64,000 nucleotides of DNA from Nocardia sp. SYP-A9097 (lineage in GTDB: Bacteria > Actinomycetota > Actinomycetes > Mycobacteriales > Mycobacteriaceae), in NCBI RefSeq assembly GCF_009649815.1, contig NZ_WJIC01000003.1:248001-312000 (forward strand), read 5' to 3'. Each line of letters starts with the position of its first letter. Position 1 is the first letter of the stretch. Positions 47,491-57,993 of this stretch are shown one piece after another. Both the position numbers and the translations under genes were made by a program. The notes below the pieces were generated by a model. It was not told where the DNA came from, ran no database searches, and saw only the letters and a program-made list of their open reading frames with translations.

Positions 47491-48342
47491 ATGCGGCTTG
47501 ACGAGTGGATTGCCGGTGGTGAGCGGACCCGGCTGGGTGGGCACGAGATCTTCCATCGGCAGGATGGTCCGGTCGATGGGCGGCCGGTGACGCTGGTGCA
47601 CGGGTTTCCGACCTCATCGCACGATTGGGCTCCGATTGTCCCGGCGCTGGTCGAATCGGGTTGCCGGGTAACCACTTTCGATCTGCTCGGGTTCGGTGCC
47701 AGTGCGAAGCCGGTGGGGCATGACTATCGGATCACCGAGCAGGCGTCGATTGTCGAGGAGCTGTGGGAGCGTCTCGCCATCGAGAAAACCGCCTTGGGCG
47801 CCCATGACTACGGTGTCTCGGTGGCCCAGGAACTGTTGCACCGCAACGCAAGTCGCATCACCGCCGCAGTGTTCCTCAATGGTGGCCTGTATCCCGATCT
47901 GCACCGTCCGATCCGCATTCAGCAACTCCTGCACGGCCCTGCGGGTGCCGTCCTGCAATACCTGTCCACCGAGCGCATGTACCGCAGGTCGTTGCACGAG
48001 GTCTTCGGCCGCCCGGTGAGCGACGAAGCCCTCCACGACATGTGGCTCTCCACCACCATGAACAACGGCAAACGCGTCCAACACCGCCTGCTCCACTACA
48101 TAGACGAGCGTCGCACGCATTCCGACAGTTGGCGCACGGCCTTGGAGACCTACCCCGGACCGATCCAATTCATCTGGGGCCCGGCGGATCCCGTCAGCGG
48201 CGCACACGTCTTACCCCGCCTCCGCGAACGCCTTCCCAACGCCCAATTCCTCATCCTCGACGAATCCCCACCCACCGGCCACTACCCCCAGGTCGAGAAC
48301 CCCACCCCGGTCGCCGCGGCCCTGGTCGGTTTCCTCTGCTGA
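47491..48342 (+). CDS. alpha/beta hydrolase with Asp nucleophile (haloalkane dehalogenase/epoxide hydrolase-like)
   Basis: A 283-residue alpha/beta hydrolase. VTLVHGFPTSSHDWAPIV near residue 33 has the HGFP oxyanion loop; TALGAHDYGVSVAQELLHRN puts aspartate D106 at the nucleophile elbow (usually serine in esterases), FIWGPADPVSGAHVLPRL supplies the acid and TGHYPQVENP the histidine. An Asp nucleophile indicates haloalkane dehalogenase or epoxide hydrolase chemistry. The substrate is unknown. No close neighbours share the strand; the suf terminator precedes it, so it has its own promoter. Confidence 0.85.
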   Translation: MRLDEWIAGGERTRLGGHEIFHRQDGPVDGRPVTLVHGFPTSSHDWAPIVPALVESGCRVTTFDLLGFGASAKPVGHDYRITEQASIVEELWERLAIEKTALGAHDYGVSVAQELLHRNASRITAAVFLNGGLYPDLHRPIRIQQLLHGPAGAVLQYLSTERMYRRSLHEVFGRPVSDEALHDMWLSTTMNNGKRVQHRLLHYIDERRTHSDSWRTALETYPGPIQFIWGPADPVSGAHVLPRLRERLPNAQFLILDESPPTGHYPQVENPTPVAAALVGFLC

Positions 48343-48374
48343 CCTGTCCCGGTGGACGCATTGCCAATCTTCGT

Positions 48375-48794
48375 CTATTTCGGCGGATGTGTCGCCGCGA
48401 CGGATGACTCGTGAACGGCATATTTTTCGTCCCATTCCCGCTGATAGAAATCATGCGGAATGAGGGCGAATTTTGCTTCGTCGAACGTTACCATATTATG
48501 GTTGATGACATCCATATCGGGCTGCCCATTCGAATCGAAGAATTTACGAGTCTCCCCGGCTGTATCGTTGGGATAGGTATTGAACTTCTCGAAGATTCCC
48601 GGATCGATTTTCGCATAGTCGGCAACTATGCGCGCTTGGTCCACGTACGGATTGTACGGGGGTGTGGCGGAAGGCGGTGTTGTCGTTCTGGTTGCTTGGC
48701 TGGACGATGGTCCGGTCGAGCAGGCGGCGGCCGAGAAAACCATTCCGAGCACCGCCGCGAGTATCGATATCGTCTTGACGGCGATCCGTCCCAT
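48375..48794 (-). CDS. lipoprotein with the third copy of the shared cassette domain
   Basis: A 139-residue lipoprotein: signal peptide ending FSAAAC with lipidated C25 (lipobox SAAAC), a Ser/Thr/Pro-rich spacer, then a domain at about residues 47-125: ARIVADYAKIDPGIFEKFNT and KFFDSNGQPDMDVINHNMV. This domain aligns with the C-terminus of the 804-residue WXG-type protein encoded in the same operon (FFDTQGQPNVDVITNHRDAY) and with the next gene. It is the most divergent of the three copies. Last gene of the cassette, 39 bases after the second lipoprotein. No known family. Confidence 0.8.
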   Translation of the reverse strand: MGRIAVKTISILAAVLGMVFSAAACSTGPSSSQATRTTTPPSATPPYNPYVDQARIVADYAKIDPGIFEKFNTYPNDTAGETRKFFDSNGQPDMDVINHNMVTFDEAKFALIPHDFYQREWDEKYAVHESSVAATHPPK

Positions 48795-48833
48795 TTCGGT
48801 CCATCCTCGCGTCGAGTTGATTCAACTTCTCCG

Positions 48834-49208
48834 CTAGTTGTAGCCGTGTTCGGAGTAGTACTCAGTCTGAAAATCAATTGGGACTATCGTATCCCGCGCT
48901 TGCGTGTACACATCGCGGTGCGATTGGATGACATCGGCATTGGGGTGGCCATTTGAATCAAAGAACTGAAATGATCGCCCGTTCTTATCTGCATAGTTAT
49001 TGATTCTGTCAAACGTTCCGGGATGCGTTTCATTGTAGATGGCAATCATATCCGCATCCTTGTAGAGCGTATCGGGATAACTGCTGGTGGTCGTTTGCGC
49101 CGTGATGCTCGCCGGATGGGTGGAAGTATCAGTCGAACAGCCAACCAGTGCCAGGATTGCAACGAGTGTTACTCCGATGGTCGGTACAGTAGTGGCGATT
49201 CGTTTCAT
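48834..49208 (-). CDS. lipoprotein with the second copy of the shared cassette domain
   Basis: A 124-residue lipoprotein: MKRIATTVPTIGVTLVAILA then LVGC lipobox with C24. The domain from about residue 43 is nearly the same length as the C-terminus of the large upstream protein: PDTLYKDADMIAIYNETHPG, TFDRINNYADKNGRSFQFFD and SNGHPNADVIQSHRDVY. Its ATG overlaps the stop of that protein as ATGA, so the two are co-translated. It would be displayed outside the cytoplasmic membrane. No known function. Confidence 0.85.
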   Translation of the reverse strand: MKRIATTVPTIGVTLVAILALVGCSTDTSTHPASITAQTTTSSYPDTLYKDADMIAIYNETHPGTFDRINNYADKNGRSFQFFDSNGHPNADVIQSHRDVYTQARDTIVPIDFQTEYYSEHGYN

Positions 49209-51619
49209 TTTGGTTCGTCCTCCGGGGTTATATGCGAAATCTTAGTATTTACCCACCCTTGGTTGTGGTTGAGGTTGTATGTATCCAACGGATCTCGCAT
49301 TATATCGCTCAACGCCTGCTGGTACGCGTCTCGATGGTTCGTGATGACGTCGACATTTGGCTGCCCCTGAGTGTCGAAGAATTGATATGTGCGACCACGG
49401 TACTCGTAGTTGTTGAATCGGTCGAGTGTCCCCTGATGTTCCGAGTCGTAACCGCGGATAATGTTGGCATCCTGATATAGAGTATCGGAGGTGGCGGTGT
49501 TGCCGGCCGGTGTGAGATCATTGTCCCAATGAGTCGCGGTGTGGTCGATCCCGTAAATATCCGGTGAGGGTATCTGGGCTTTGATGATGGGGTCGAGTAT
49601 CCACGCTGCGGTGGAGACAACGCCGCCTGCGGGGTTCTCGGAGATACCTGCACCGTTCAGAATTCCGGTGACGATGTCGGCGATCTCCAGTTTAGTGTTG
49701 TATTTGGATGTTTCGTGGTCGGCAGTGTTCTGGTGATCGGCGTCGATCAGAGCCGACAACTCGTCGTTGAGACCATTCTGCATGGCACCGGTGAGCTGGG
49801 CCTGCTGGAAGGCAGCGTAGTCTTCCCCGGCGCCGGCCTTGAAATCGAGCTGCCCGGCAAGATGTGCGGCGGCATTGTTGAAATCGGTCGCGGCCTTCGG
49901 ATTGGAGTCGATTACCTTGAAAAGGTTGGATAAGTCCCCGGCCGTGTGATCAAGGCTTCCGTTGCCGTGGTGGCTGCCGGCAGTGTCGAGATTGCCGCAA
50001 TAATGGTTGACGAGCAGGTCCGAATAGCTGACCCCAGCAAGGTTGGGGAGGTAGGGCTCAAGGGATTTCGCGACGGTTTGGCTGAGGTTGGGGTTGAGTT
50101 CGCCGAAGGAGGCGTGGCCGGGGGCGCCGGGTACGTCGTGGGACAAAGTGGCTTCGTTGTGAGCGATGACAGTGGCCAGCGATTGCGCTGATTCTCCTGC
50201 CCGCTGCTGTTGGAATTGATTGGAAGCGCCCGCGTCGTCACCGATGAATTCGAGCATGTTTTCCGCGCCGTGCTGGTCCGGCGACCATTGATGTTGCAGG
50301 ATGTCCAGCACGTGGCTGTTGGCGTTGTAGTGGCCGCCGGGGCTACAGGTGACGTCCATGACGCCGTGGGCATTGACGAGCGCGTCGTGGACGGCGGTGT
50401 GGTCGCCCGAGGCGTCCTGAAGGAAGTTGTTCGCGAGGGTGCCGGTCATGCCCTTGATCAGGTCGGCACTCGGGTGCACAGCGGCGATTTCGGCGCCTTG
50501 TTTGATCATGGCGCGGTTGATGTCGCTGCCCTGAATCGACAAGTCGCCGTTACTCATCAGCTTGCCGAGCGCCAGCATGCTGTCCGCGTCGTGCAGCGCG
50601 TCATAGTTCGGCTGATCGGGAACGGCGATGGGAGCCACGCTGACCGCGGTGCCGGTGAGTACGGAGGGATCCTCGGTGAGTATCTTCTGAACATTCTTGG
50701 GGAGTTGTGACATTCCGCCGGTGCTCTTGCCGTCGAGGCTGTGCACCTGGGGGTTGGAGATGATGCGGAAATCGTTGGAGATTGCCGCTTTCACCTGATC
50801 GGGCCCGTTTCCGTTGAGCTTGCTGCCCAGTTGGCTGATGTCATCGCTGGACATATCGCTCATGCCCTGGGTGAAGGCCTGGAGATAAGGGTATTGGGCA
50901 AGGCCGACGGTGTCGCCGTTGTTGAGCTCCTGCTTGTCGGAATCCGACAGCGTGGTGGCCATCCGGATTCGAGCCAGGGTCGCATCGTCGGCGGTGCCGT
51001 CCTTCACTGCCGCGAGATCCTTGCGGGCCTGATCGGCCGTGAGCTGATCGAGTTGATCGGTGGTTGGCCCTTGCACCTGGGTGGTGGTCAGATTGGCAAA
51101 TGCGTTGTTGACCGCGGTCATCGCTTGGTCGTCGGCGGTGCCGCAATCGGTCAGCGCGGCTTGGATCGCCTTCTGATAGTCCTGTGCCCGCGATTCCAAC
51201 CCTGACTGCACGACTTGCGCGGCGTCCCCGGCAATGAGTTGGAGCATCATGAGCATGTTGGTGCTGATCTTCACCTCGCCGGTGTCACCAACGGTGAAAC
51301 CCGCGCCTTCTGCGGTGGTGACCTGGTTCAGCAGTGCGGTTTTGGCGGCCTGGATCGCGGTGGCACCGTTGCGGGCGGCGGTGACACCGTTTTCCAGTGC
51401 GGTCTTGATTGTTGTTGTGTTGCCATGGATTTCGTCATGCCGGTCGCGCATCGAGTCACCGGCGGTGCCGATCCAGTAGTGGTGGGACCCGTCGACCGAC
51501 CGCGCTGCCGCGTCCAGTGTGTTGCCGAGCGTCTGTGCTTTCTTGTCCCATTCGCCCGCTTGGGTATTGAGCACATCCGGATCCCACGCCTTGACCTGTG
51601 AGATGGTCGGTGTTGTCAT
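49205..51619 (-). CDS. WXG-type large protein with C-terminal shared domain (predicted T7SS substrate)
   Basis: An 804-residue protein without signal peptide or membrane helix. Its helical N-terminus (QVKAWDPDVLNTQAGEWDKK, then SHHYWIGTAGDSM) holds W49-I-G51, a WXG motif, as in the ESX-type substrate families sometimes annotated TPR-repeat-region proteins. The middle is mostly helical, with stretches such as AVNNAFANLTTTQVQGPTTD and NQFQQQRAGESAQSLATVIA. Residues 711-804 (SDTLYQDANIIRGYDSEHQG onward) form a domain repeated in the two following lipoproteins. ATG 51619 overlaps the stop of the EspC-like gene (ATGA). The frame is open up to 52012, but this start fits the operon. The molecular function is unknown. 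Confidence 0.8.
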   Translation of the reverse strand: MTTPTISQVKAWDPDVLNTQAGEWDKKAQTLGNTLDAAARSVDGSHHYWIGTAGDSMRDRHDEIHGNTTTIKTALENGVTAARNGATAIQAAKTALLNQVTTAEGAGFTVGDTGEVKISTNMLMMLQLIAGDAAQVVQSGLESRAQDYQKAIQAALTDCGTADDQAMTAVNNAFANLTTTQVQGPTTDQLDQLTADQARKDLAAVKDGTADDATLARIRMATTLSDSDKQELNNGDTVGLAQYPYLQAFTQGMSDMSSDDISQLGSKLNGNGPDQVKAAISNDFRIISNPQVHSLDGKSTGGMSQLPKNVQKILTEDPSVLTGTAVSVAPIAVPDQPNYDALHDADSMLALGKLMSNGDLSIQGSDINRAMIKQGAEIAAVHPSADLIKGMTGTLANNFLQDASGDHTAVHDALVNAHGVMDVTCSPGGHYNANSHVLDILQHQWSPDQHGAENMLEFIGDDAGASNQFQQQRAGESAQSLATVIAHNEATLSHDVPGAPGHASFGELNPNLSQTVAKSLEPYLPNLAGVSYSDLLVNHYCGNLDTAGSHHGNGSLDHTAGDLSNLFKVIDSNPKAATDFNNAAAHLAGQLDFKAGAGEDYAAFQQAQLTGAMQNGLNDELSALIDADHQNTADHETSKYNTKLEIADIVTGILNGAGISENPAGGVVSTAAWILDPIIKAQIPSPDIYGIDHTATHWDNDLTPAGNTATSDTLYQDANIIRGYDSEHQGTLDRFNNYEYRGRTYQFFDTQGQPNVDVITNHRDAYQQALSDIMRDPLDTYNLNHNQGWVNTKISHITPEDEPK

Positions 51620-51924
51620 CAGACCGACTTTTCGGCCGCACCAAATTCGTCGGCCGACACCGTATCGGTATCGACATAATCGTTGGCACCGTTGTGAGCA
51701 TGGGTGTGCAGCTTGTGATAGCCGCCCGAGACCGCAGCCAAAGCCGTATCGGCGGCGGTACCCGCTGCGGCGCACGCACCCCCTACCGCTGTCGCGGTCA
51801 GGCCGGTAGAGATCTGCTCTGCCGAATCGTGACTGCTCATTCCTCCAACGGTCTGTGCGGCGTCTTTGAATCCGGATGCCAACGCACGCACGCGTTCCGG
51901 ATCGACTTCTACGCGTCCACCCAT
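51619..51924 (-). CDS. EspC-like small T7SS protein
   Basis: A 101-residue protein. VEVDPERVRALASGFKDAAQ is the usual start of the mycobacterial EspC/ESX-secreted small protein fold, with a helix-turn-helix profile (AAGTAADTALAAVSGGYHKL), and NDYVDTDTVSADEF contains Y83-x-x-x-D87, the YxxxD/E T7SS secretion signal. It lacks a signal peptide. Its stop overlaps the ATG of the WXG-type protein, so the two could be secreted as partners (inference). It heads the four-gene operon, divergent from a YbaB/EbfC-like gene. Confidence 0.8.
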   Translation of the reverse strand: MGGRVEVDPERVRALASGFKDAAQTVGGMSSHDSAEQISTGLTATAVGGACAAAGTAADTALAAVSGGYHKLHTHAHNGANDYVDTDTVSADEFGAAEKSV

Positions 51925-52064
51925 GTTCCCAGCCCCCTCTCACCGGCAGCGAGCGCCGATATCCGTGATACTTCAAACTAGTTGCGAATGCTTCGCAATG
52001 CCAACGAGACACGATGCGGCCCTTACGAAATCGCTACGGACCGAATGAGCAGGGGGCTCCAACC
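51925..52064. promoter_or_regulatory. divergent promoter region of the T7SS-type cassette
   Basis: 140 bases between the EspC-like gene and the YbaB/EbfC-like gene. They hold AT-rich stretches (ATACTTCAAACTAGTTGCG region) but I cannot assign -10/-35 boxes or a palindrome with confidence. Confidence 0.5.
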
Positions 52065-52490
52065 ATGACCGATCACGGGAGCGCGCGCACCCGTTCTTTG
52101 CTGGACACGATCGCCGAGGACACCGAACGCCTGCAAACGGCGATTACAAGTCGCACCACCACCGCGACCTCCGCGGACGGCTGGATCACCGTCGAGGTGA
52201 GCGCCGATGGCACAGTGCACAACTGCCGAATCGCCAACGCCGACGAACACACCAATCAATTGGTCGCCGAACTTCTCGAGCTGATCGGACAGGCCCGCAC
52301 CACCGCGCAGCAGACCATCCGCGCCGAACTCGAAGCGGTCGCCGACAATGACGACGTGCGAGCCATTCGCGACGCCACCCGCGATGCCCTCGCCCGAACT
52401 ACCACCACACCACCACCGCTCACACCCAGTGACGACTCCTGGGATGACGACTACGAATACCTCGGCAAATCCCGCATAGCCGCCGACTGA
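52065..52490 (+). CDS. YbaB/EbfC family (EspL-like) protein
   Basis: A 141-residue protein. ITSRTTTATSADGWITVEVS, then ADGTVHNCRIANADEHTNQL is the YbaB/EbfC core strands, and LVAELLELIGQARTTAQQTI the following helix. Family members bind DNA or act as ESX accessory proteins (EspL-like). The C-terminus is acidic and Thr/Pro-rich. ATG 52065 has AGGGGG 10 bases upstream. Divergent from the EspC-like gene, a position that suggests a regulatory or chaperone role in the same cassette; that is inference. Confidence 0.78.
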   Translation: MTDHGSARTRSLLDTIAEDTERLQTAITSRTTTATSADGWITVEVSADGTVHNCRIANADEHTNQLVAELLELIGQARTTAQQTIRAELEAVADNDDVRAIRDATRDALARTTTTPPPLTPSDDSWDDDYEYLGKSRIAAD

Positions 52491-52525
52491 CCGGATCTGG
52501 TGGCGGTGTACTCGCGTCGGTCGTG

Positions 52526-53611
52526 TCAGCGATTGCGTTGTGGCACTTCGGCATCCGGTTGTCGATCTGGTTTGCGCAGGGGAGCGCCGACGTGATGCAA
52601 GTGCGTCAGCGCTTCGCGGTAGGACGAGATCAGCCCGGTTTCGTAATAGGGCACACCGATTTCGGCGCAGTAGTCGCGGACGATCAGCCGGGCGTGACGC
52701 AGGTTCGGCGTCGGCATGCTCGGGAACAAATGGTGTTCGATCTGATAGTTGAGCCCGCCGAGGGCGAGGTCGGTCAATGCACCACCCCGCACGTTGCGGG
52801 AGGTCAGGACCTGGCGGCGGAGGTAGTCGGGGCGGTCGTCGGCGGTCAAGGTCGGCATGCCCTTGTGATTCGGGGCGAAGATGCAGCCCATGTACAGGCC
52901 GAACAGACCCTGGTGGACAGCGATGAAGGCGAAGGCTTTGTCGGCGGGCAACACCGCGAACAGTGCGGTCAGGTAGATGGCGAAGTGCCCGAACAACAGT
53001 GCGCCCTCCCATCCACGGTGTTTGACCGATCGATTCCTGAGCGCACGAACACCGGCCACATGAAGGTTCAGCCCCTCCAACAACAGCAGCGGAAAGAACA
53101 GGAACGCCTGCGCCCGCCCGATGAACCGAGCCAACCCGCGGCTGGACCGCGCCTGCCGTTGTGACCAGACCAGAATGTCCGGCGCGACATCAGGATCGAG
53201 CTCCTCATGATTCGGGTTGGCGTGATGCCGAGTGTGCTTGTCCTGCCACCACCCGTAACCCAACCCGATCCCGGCATTGCCGACGATCCGTCCCACCAGC
53301 TCTGTCGGCTGCCGCAACCGAAAGACCTGCCGGTGCGCGACATCATGCATAACAAGCGCGACCTGCGCGAACGTCACCGCCATAAACCCGGCGACGAGCA
53401 GCGTCCACCACGAATCGCCGATGAAAACAAATGCCGCCCAACCGGTTACGAACGCCACCCCGACAAGACTGAGCCGCACGGCGTAGTAGCCGGGCCGCCG
53501 ATTCATCAGCCCCGCCTCGGAGATCCGCCGTAAAAGACGGGCGTAATCACCGTCGGCACCGAGCCGAGGTGACCGTGGAGATGACTCGGGAACCAAGCCG
53601 GATGTCGTCAT
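52526..53611 (-). CDS. fatty acid desaturase
   Basis: A 361-residue membrane desaturase. The three histidine boxes are HDVAHRQ near residue 89, HTRHHANPNHEELDPD near 125-135, and NYQIEHHLFPSMPTPNL near 288. The QIEHHLF form is that of acyl-CoA/linoleoyl-type front-end desaturases (DesA3/delta-6 family). Four membrane helices surround them. It introduces a double bond into acyl chains using electrons from an oxidoreductase; no reductase gene is adjacent. The last 20 residues are basic. It starts at ATG 53611 and is monocistronic. Confidence 0.93.
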   Translation of the reverse strand: MTTSGLVPESSPRSPRLGADGDYARLLRRISEAGLMNRRPGYYAVRLSLVGVAFVTGWAAFVFIGDSWWTLLVAGFMAVTFAQVALVMHDVAHRQVFRLRQPTELVGRIVGNAGIGLGYGWWQDKHTRHHANPNHEELDPDVAPDILVWSQRQARSSRGLARFIGRAQAFLFFPLLLLEGLNLHVAGVRALRNRSVKHRGWEGALLFGHFAIYLTALFAVLPADKAFAFIAVHQGLFGLYMGCIFAPNHKGMPTLTADDRPDYLRRQVLTSRNVRGGALTDLALGGLNYQIEHHLFPSMPTPNLRHARLIVRDYCAEIGVPYYETGLISSYREALTHLHHVGAPLRKPDRQPDAEVPQRNR

Positions 53612-53910
53612 ACCCCGAAGCTATCGGCCGAATTCTCGTTGCCTGTAATCCCTTGGTATGACATGGAATAGCACCACGGAGTGATATCGCCCGTCCACCG
53701 AGGACCAACGTGGGCACCGAGAGATCAACAGCCTGCCGTCCCGTGCCGCCGGGATCAAACCCTTACGTCAGTCTTCAACCGGCCGCGTACCGTGCTGGCG
53801 AGTAGGAGAAGCGTTGTGGCTGTGCGGCTCTGGGTGTTGGATCGATATGGCAATGATGGTGTGCGCAGCCGGATTCCGACATTGAGTCGTCTACGCGGTG
53901 GGATGGTCGA
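53612..53910. other. intergenic region of about 300 bases
   Basis: Upstream side of the desaturase gene and of the gene at 53911. A plus-strand frame reads MAVRLWVLDRYGNDGVRSR from near 53820 (GTGGCTGTGCGG) but shifts out of frame with the following gene; it may be a relic of its N-terminus. No other element is supported. Confidence 0.45.
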
Positions 53911-54354
53911 ATGGGAATGGTTGAGGGGTTGTGGGCGGCCGGGCAGATGCCGGGTTGTGACGGGCTGTACCGGTCCGACGACACCGGCTTGGAGTTGTAT
54001 GTCGATGGTCCGGGGGAGTATCACCCGGATGCCGGGCAGCCGATTCCCTTCGAAATCGGGGAACCGTTCGATGTGGGCGAGGCCATTGCGGAGTGCGGCG
54101 GCGAACATGTGAGTACTGATTTCGAGAGCCCGCTGCCGGACGGTTCGGGGCTGATGTCGGGCGGAGGCGCTTGGCGGATGGGCAATTTCGGGTACTTGGC
54201 ACGTCTCAACTCCGACGGCTCGCTGCGATGGGTTGCCGTCATGTATCTATCCAACCCGTTCACCGGAGTGCGTTACCAGGGCATGACCGCAGTTTTCACC
54301 AACGACTGGCGGAATCGGTTGACGCTCGACCTTACGAGCCCTGCTCTTCGCTGA
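53911..54354 (+). CDS. conserved hypothetical protein, possibly immunity-like
   Basis: A 147-residue soluble protein with no family I recognise. Strand-rich parts are LWAAGQMPGCDGLYRSDDTG and MGNFGYLARLNSDGSLRWVA, with a WVAVMYLSNPFTGVRYQGM strand pair near the end. Charge and strand profile resemble small immunity proteins, but no toxin is adjacent. The frame before the ATG at 53911 is closed by a stop at 53854; an overlapping frame upstream suggests that a 5' part has been lost or that the start lies elsewhere. It overlaps the truncated SDR gene tail to tail by 23 bases. Confidence 0.55.
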   Translation: MGMVEGLWAAGQMPGCDGLYRSDDTGLELYVDGPGEYHPDAGQPIPFEIGEPFDVGEAIAECGGEHVSTDFESPLPDGSGLMSGGGAWRMGNFGYLARLNSDGSLRWVAVMYLSNPFTGVRYQGMTAVFTNDWRNRLTLDLTSPALR

Positions 54355-54766
54355 CCCGCGGGTACCGAGCGAGCCAGTCCTCGAATTCGGTGGCGATGAT
54401 GCGTTCGTTGTGGACGCCTGCGGCGGCGTCGGAGGCGAGCCAGGTGATGGGTGGGCCCATGATGGCCGGATCGAGTAGGCGGGCACGGACTTCGGCATTG
54501 TTCACCAGCAGATCGATGCCGCCGAATCGCCGCTGGACCTCCTCGACCAGCCTCGCCACCGAATCCTCTTCTCGCACATCCGATGCCAGTCCCACCACAT
54601 TCGGACCCAGCTCCCGCGCGGTCTGCTCGGCTCGTTCGGTACTCCTGCTGGTCACCGCGACCATTGCCCCCGCCTCGGCGAGTGCGGCCGCCATGGTCCG
54701 TCCGAGGCCGCTTGTCGCACCGGTGATCACGGCTCTCGTACCGTGCAATGACTCGATAGAACTCAT
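54332..54766 (-). pseudogene. short-chain dehydrogenase, central part missing
   Basis: The frame starts like a normal SDR: GTRAVITGATSGLGRTMAAA with TGxxxGxG, the second-strand VTSRSTERAEQTARELG and GGIDLLVNNAE. After residue ~100 it jumps straight to VRARLLDPAIMGPPITWLAS, the C-terminal end of the family, and on to VHNERIIATEFEDWLARY. The catalytic Ser, Tyr-x-x-x-Lys and surrounding segment (about 90 residues) are missing, so enzymatic activity is not expected. The deletion is in frame. The start is ATG 54766. A TGGAGTGCACTCCA palindrome lies upstream. Confidence 0.75.
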
Positions 54767-54784
54767 GGCATTCAAACTAAGTTT

Positions 54785-54798
54785 TGGAGTGCACTCCA
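54785..54798. promoter_or_regulatory. 14-bp perfect palindrome upstream of the truncated SDR
   Basis: TGGAGTGCACTCCA is a full palindrome 18 bases upstream of the SDR ATG. It has the form of a TetR-family operator. No TetR gene is adjacent, which fits a cluster that has lost its regulator. Confidence 0.6.
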
Positions 54799-54824
54799 GG
54801 TCAACCCCGAAGTGGTCAGCTCAG

Positions 54825-57265
<2,441 letters not shown>

Positions 57266-57278
57266 ATCCGCCTGCGAT

Positions 57279-57905
57279 TCAGGGGCGTTTGGTCCAGAAG
57301 AGTTTGTCGAGGTGCTCGCGGCGGTCGTCGGCCCAATCCCAGATGTAGTCGGCGATGCGCAGCGGATTGTCGAGGGTGGTGCTGAACATGTGGCCGCCCT
57401 CGCGGTACTCCAGCAGGTAGGCGTCGGCGGTCTGGCGGTAGGTCTGGATGAAGGTGTCCGGATCGCCGGGCTCCTGCACGATCAGGAACGGGGTGCGGGC
57501 GATGGCCGCCAATTCCGGTATCCAGGAGTGCAGTTGGCGTTCGGTGAGCACATTGAAGTAGCGCTGGCCGCCGACGTTCACCCGCATCCGCCGCATTTCC
57601 GGCGTGTCGAGGCTGCCGTCGCGCGAATCGTAGAGCGCGAATTCTGTTCCGGCGATGAGCTCTTCGATCCACAGCAGCGCGCGCCAGGCCGCGTGTTCGG
57701 GCACGGTGACCCGCACGCAGTCGCCCACCGCCGCCAGGGTTATACGCCCGTTCCACACCGGTATCTCGGTATTCCACCGCCACAGCCCCGCCAGCACCGG
57801 TCCCAGGCTTACCGCCGGGATACCGTCGCTGGCGGCGACATACTGTTCGACCTCAGCGGCCGAAGCAACGGAATCTGCCGGTAGCACGACGAATTCGCAA
57901 CTCAC
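57279..57905 (-). CDS. conserved actinobacterial protein of unknown function
   Basis: A 208-residue soluble protein. It has strands such as WNGRITLAAVGDCVRVTVPE and helices at WRALLWIEELIAG, and ends with YLLEYREGGHMFSTTLDNPL and RIADYIWDWADDRREHLDKL, patterns seen in a family of actinobacterial proteins without a name. The N-terminus MSCEFVVLPADSVASAAEVE is not a signal peptide. It is convergent with the DUF7691-type gene (13-base gap). No pathway can be given. Confidence 0.65.
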   Translation of the reverse strand: MSCEFVVLPADSVASAAEVEQYVAASDGIPAVSLGPVLAGLWRWNTEIPVWNGRITLAAVGDCVRVTVPEHAAWRALLWIEELIAGTEFALYDSRDGSLDTPEMRRMRVNVGGQRYFNVLTERQLHSWIPELAAIARTPFLIVQEPGDPDTFIQTYRQTADAYLLEYREGGHMFSTTLDNPLRIADYIWDWADDRREHLDKLFWTKRP

Positions 57906-57993
57906 CCGACCAACCTAATCCACCGCGGCGACACACGCGGACCGTTGGCCGCAGTCGGCGAGCAACCGCCCCGCCGCACCGTACGATGCCCGG

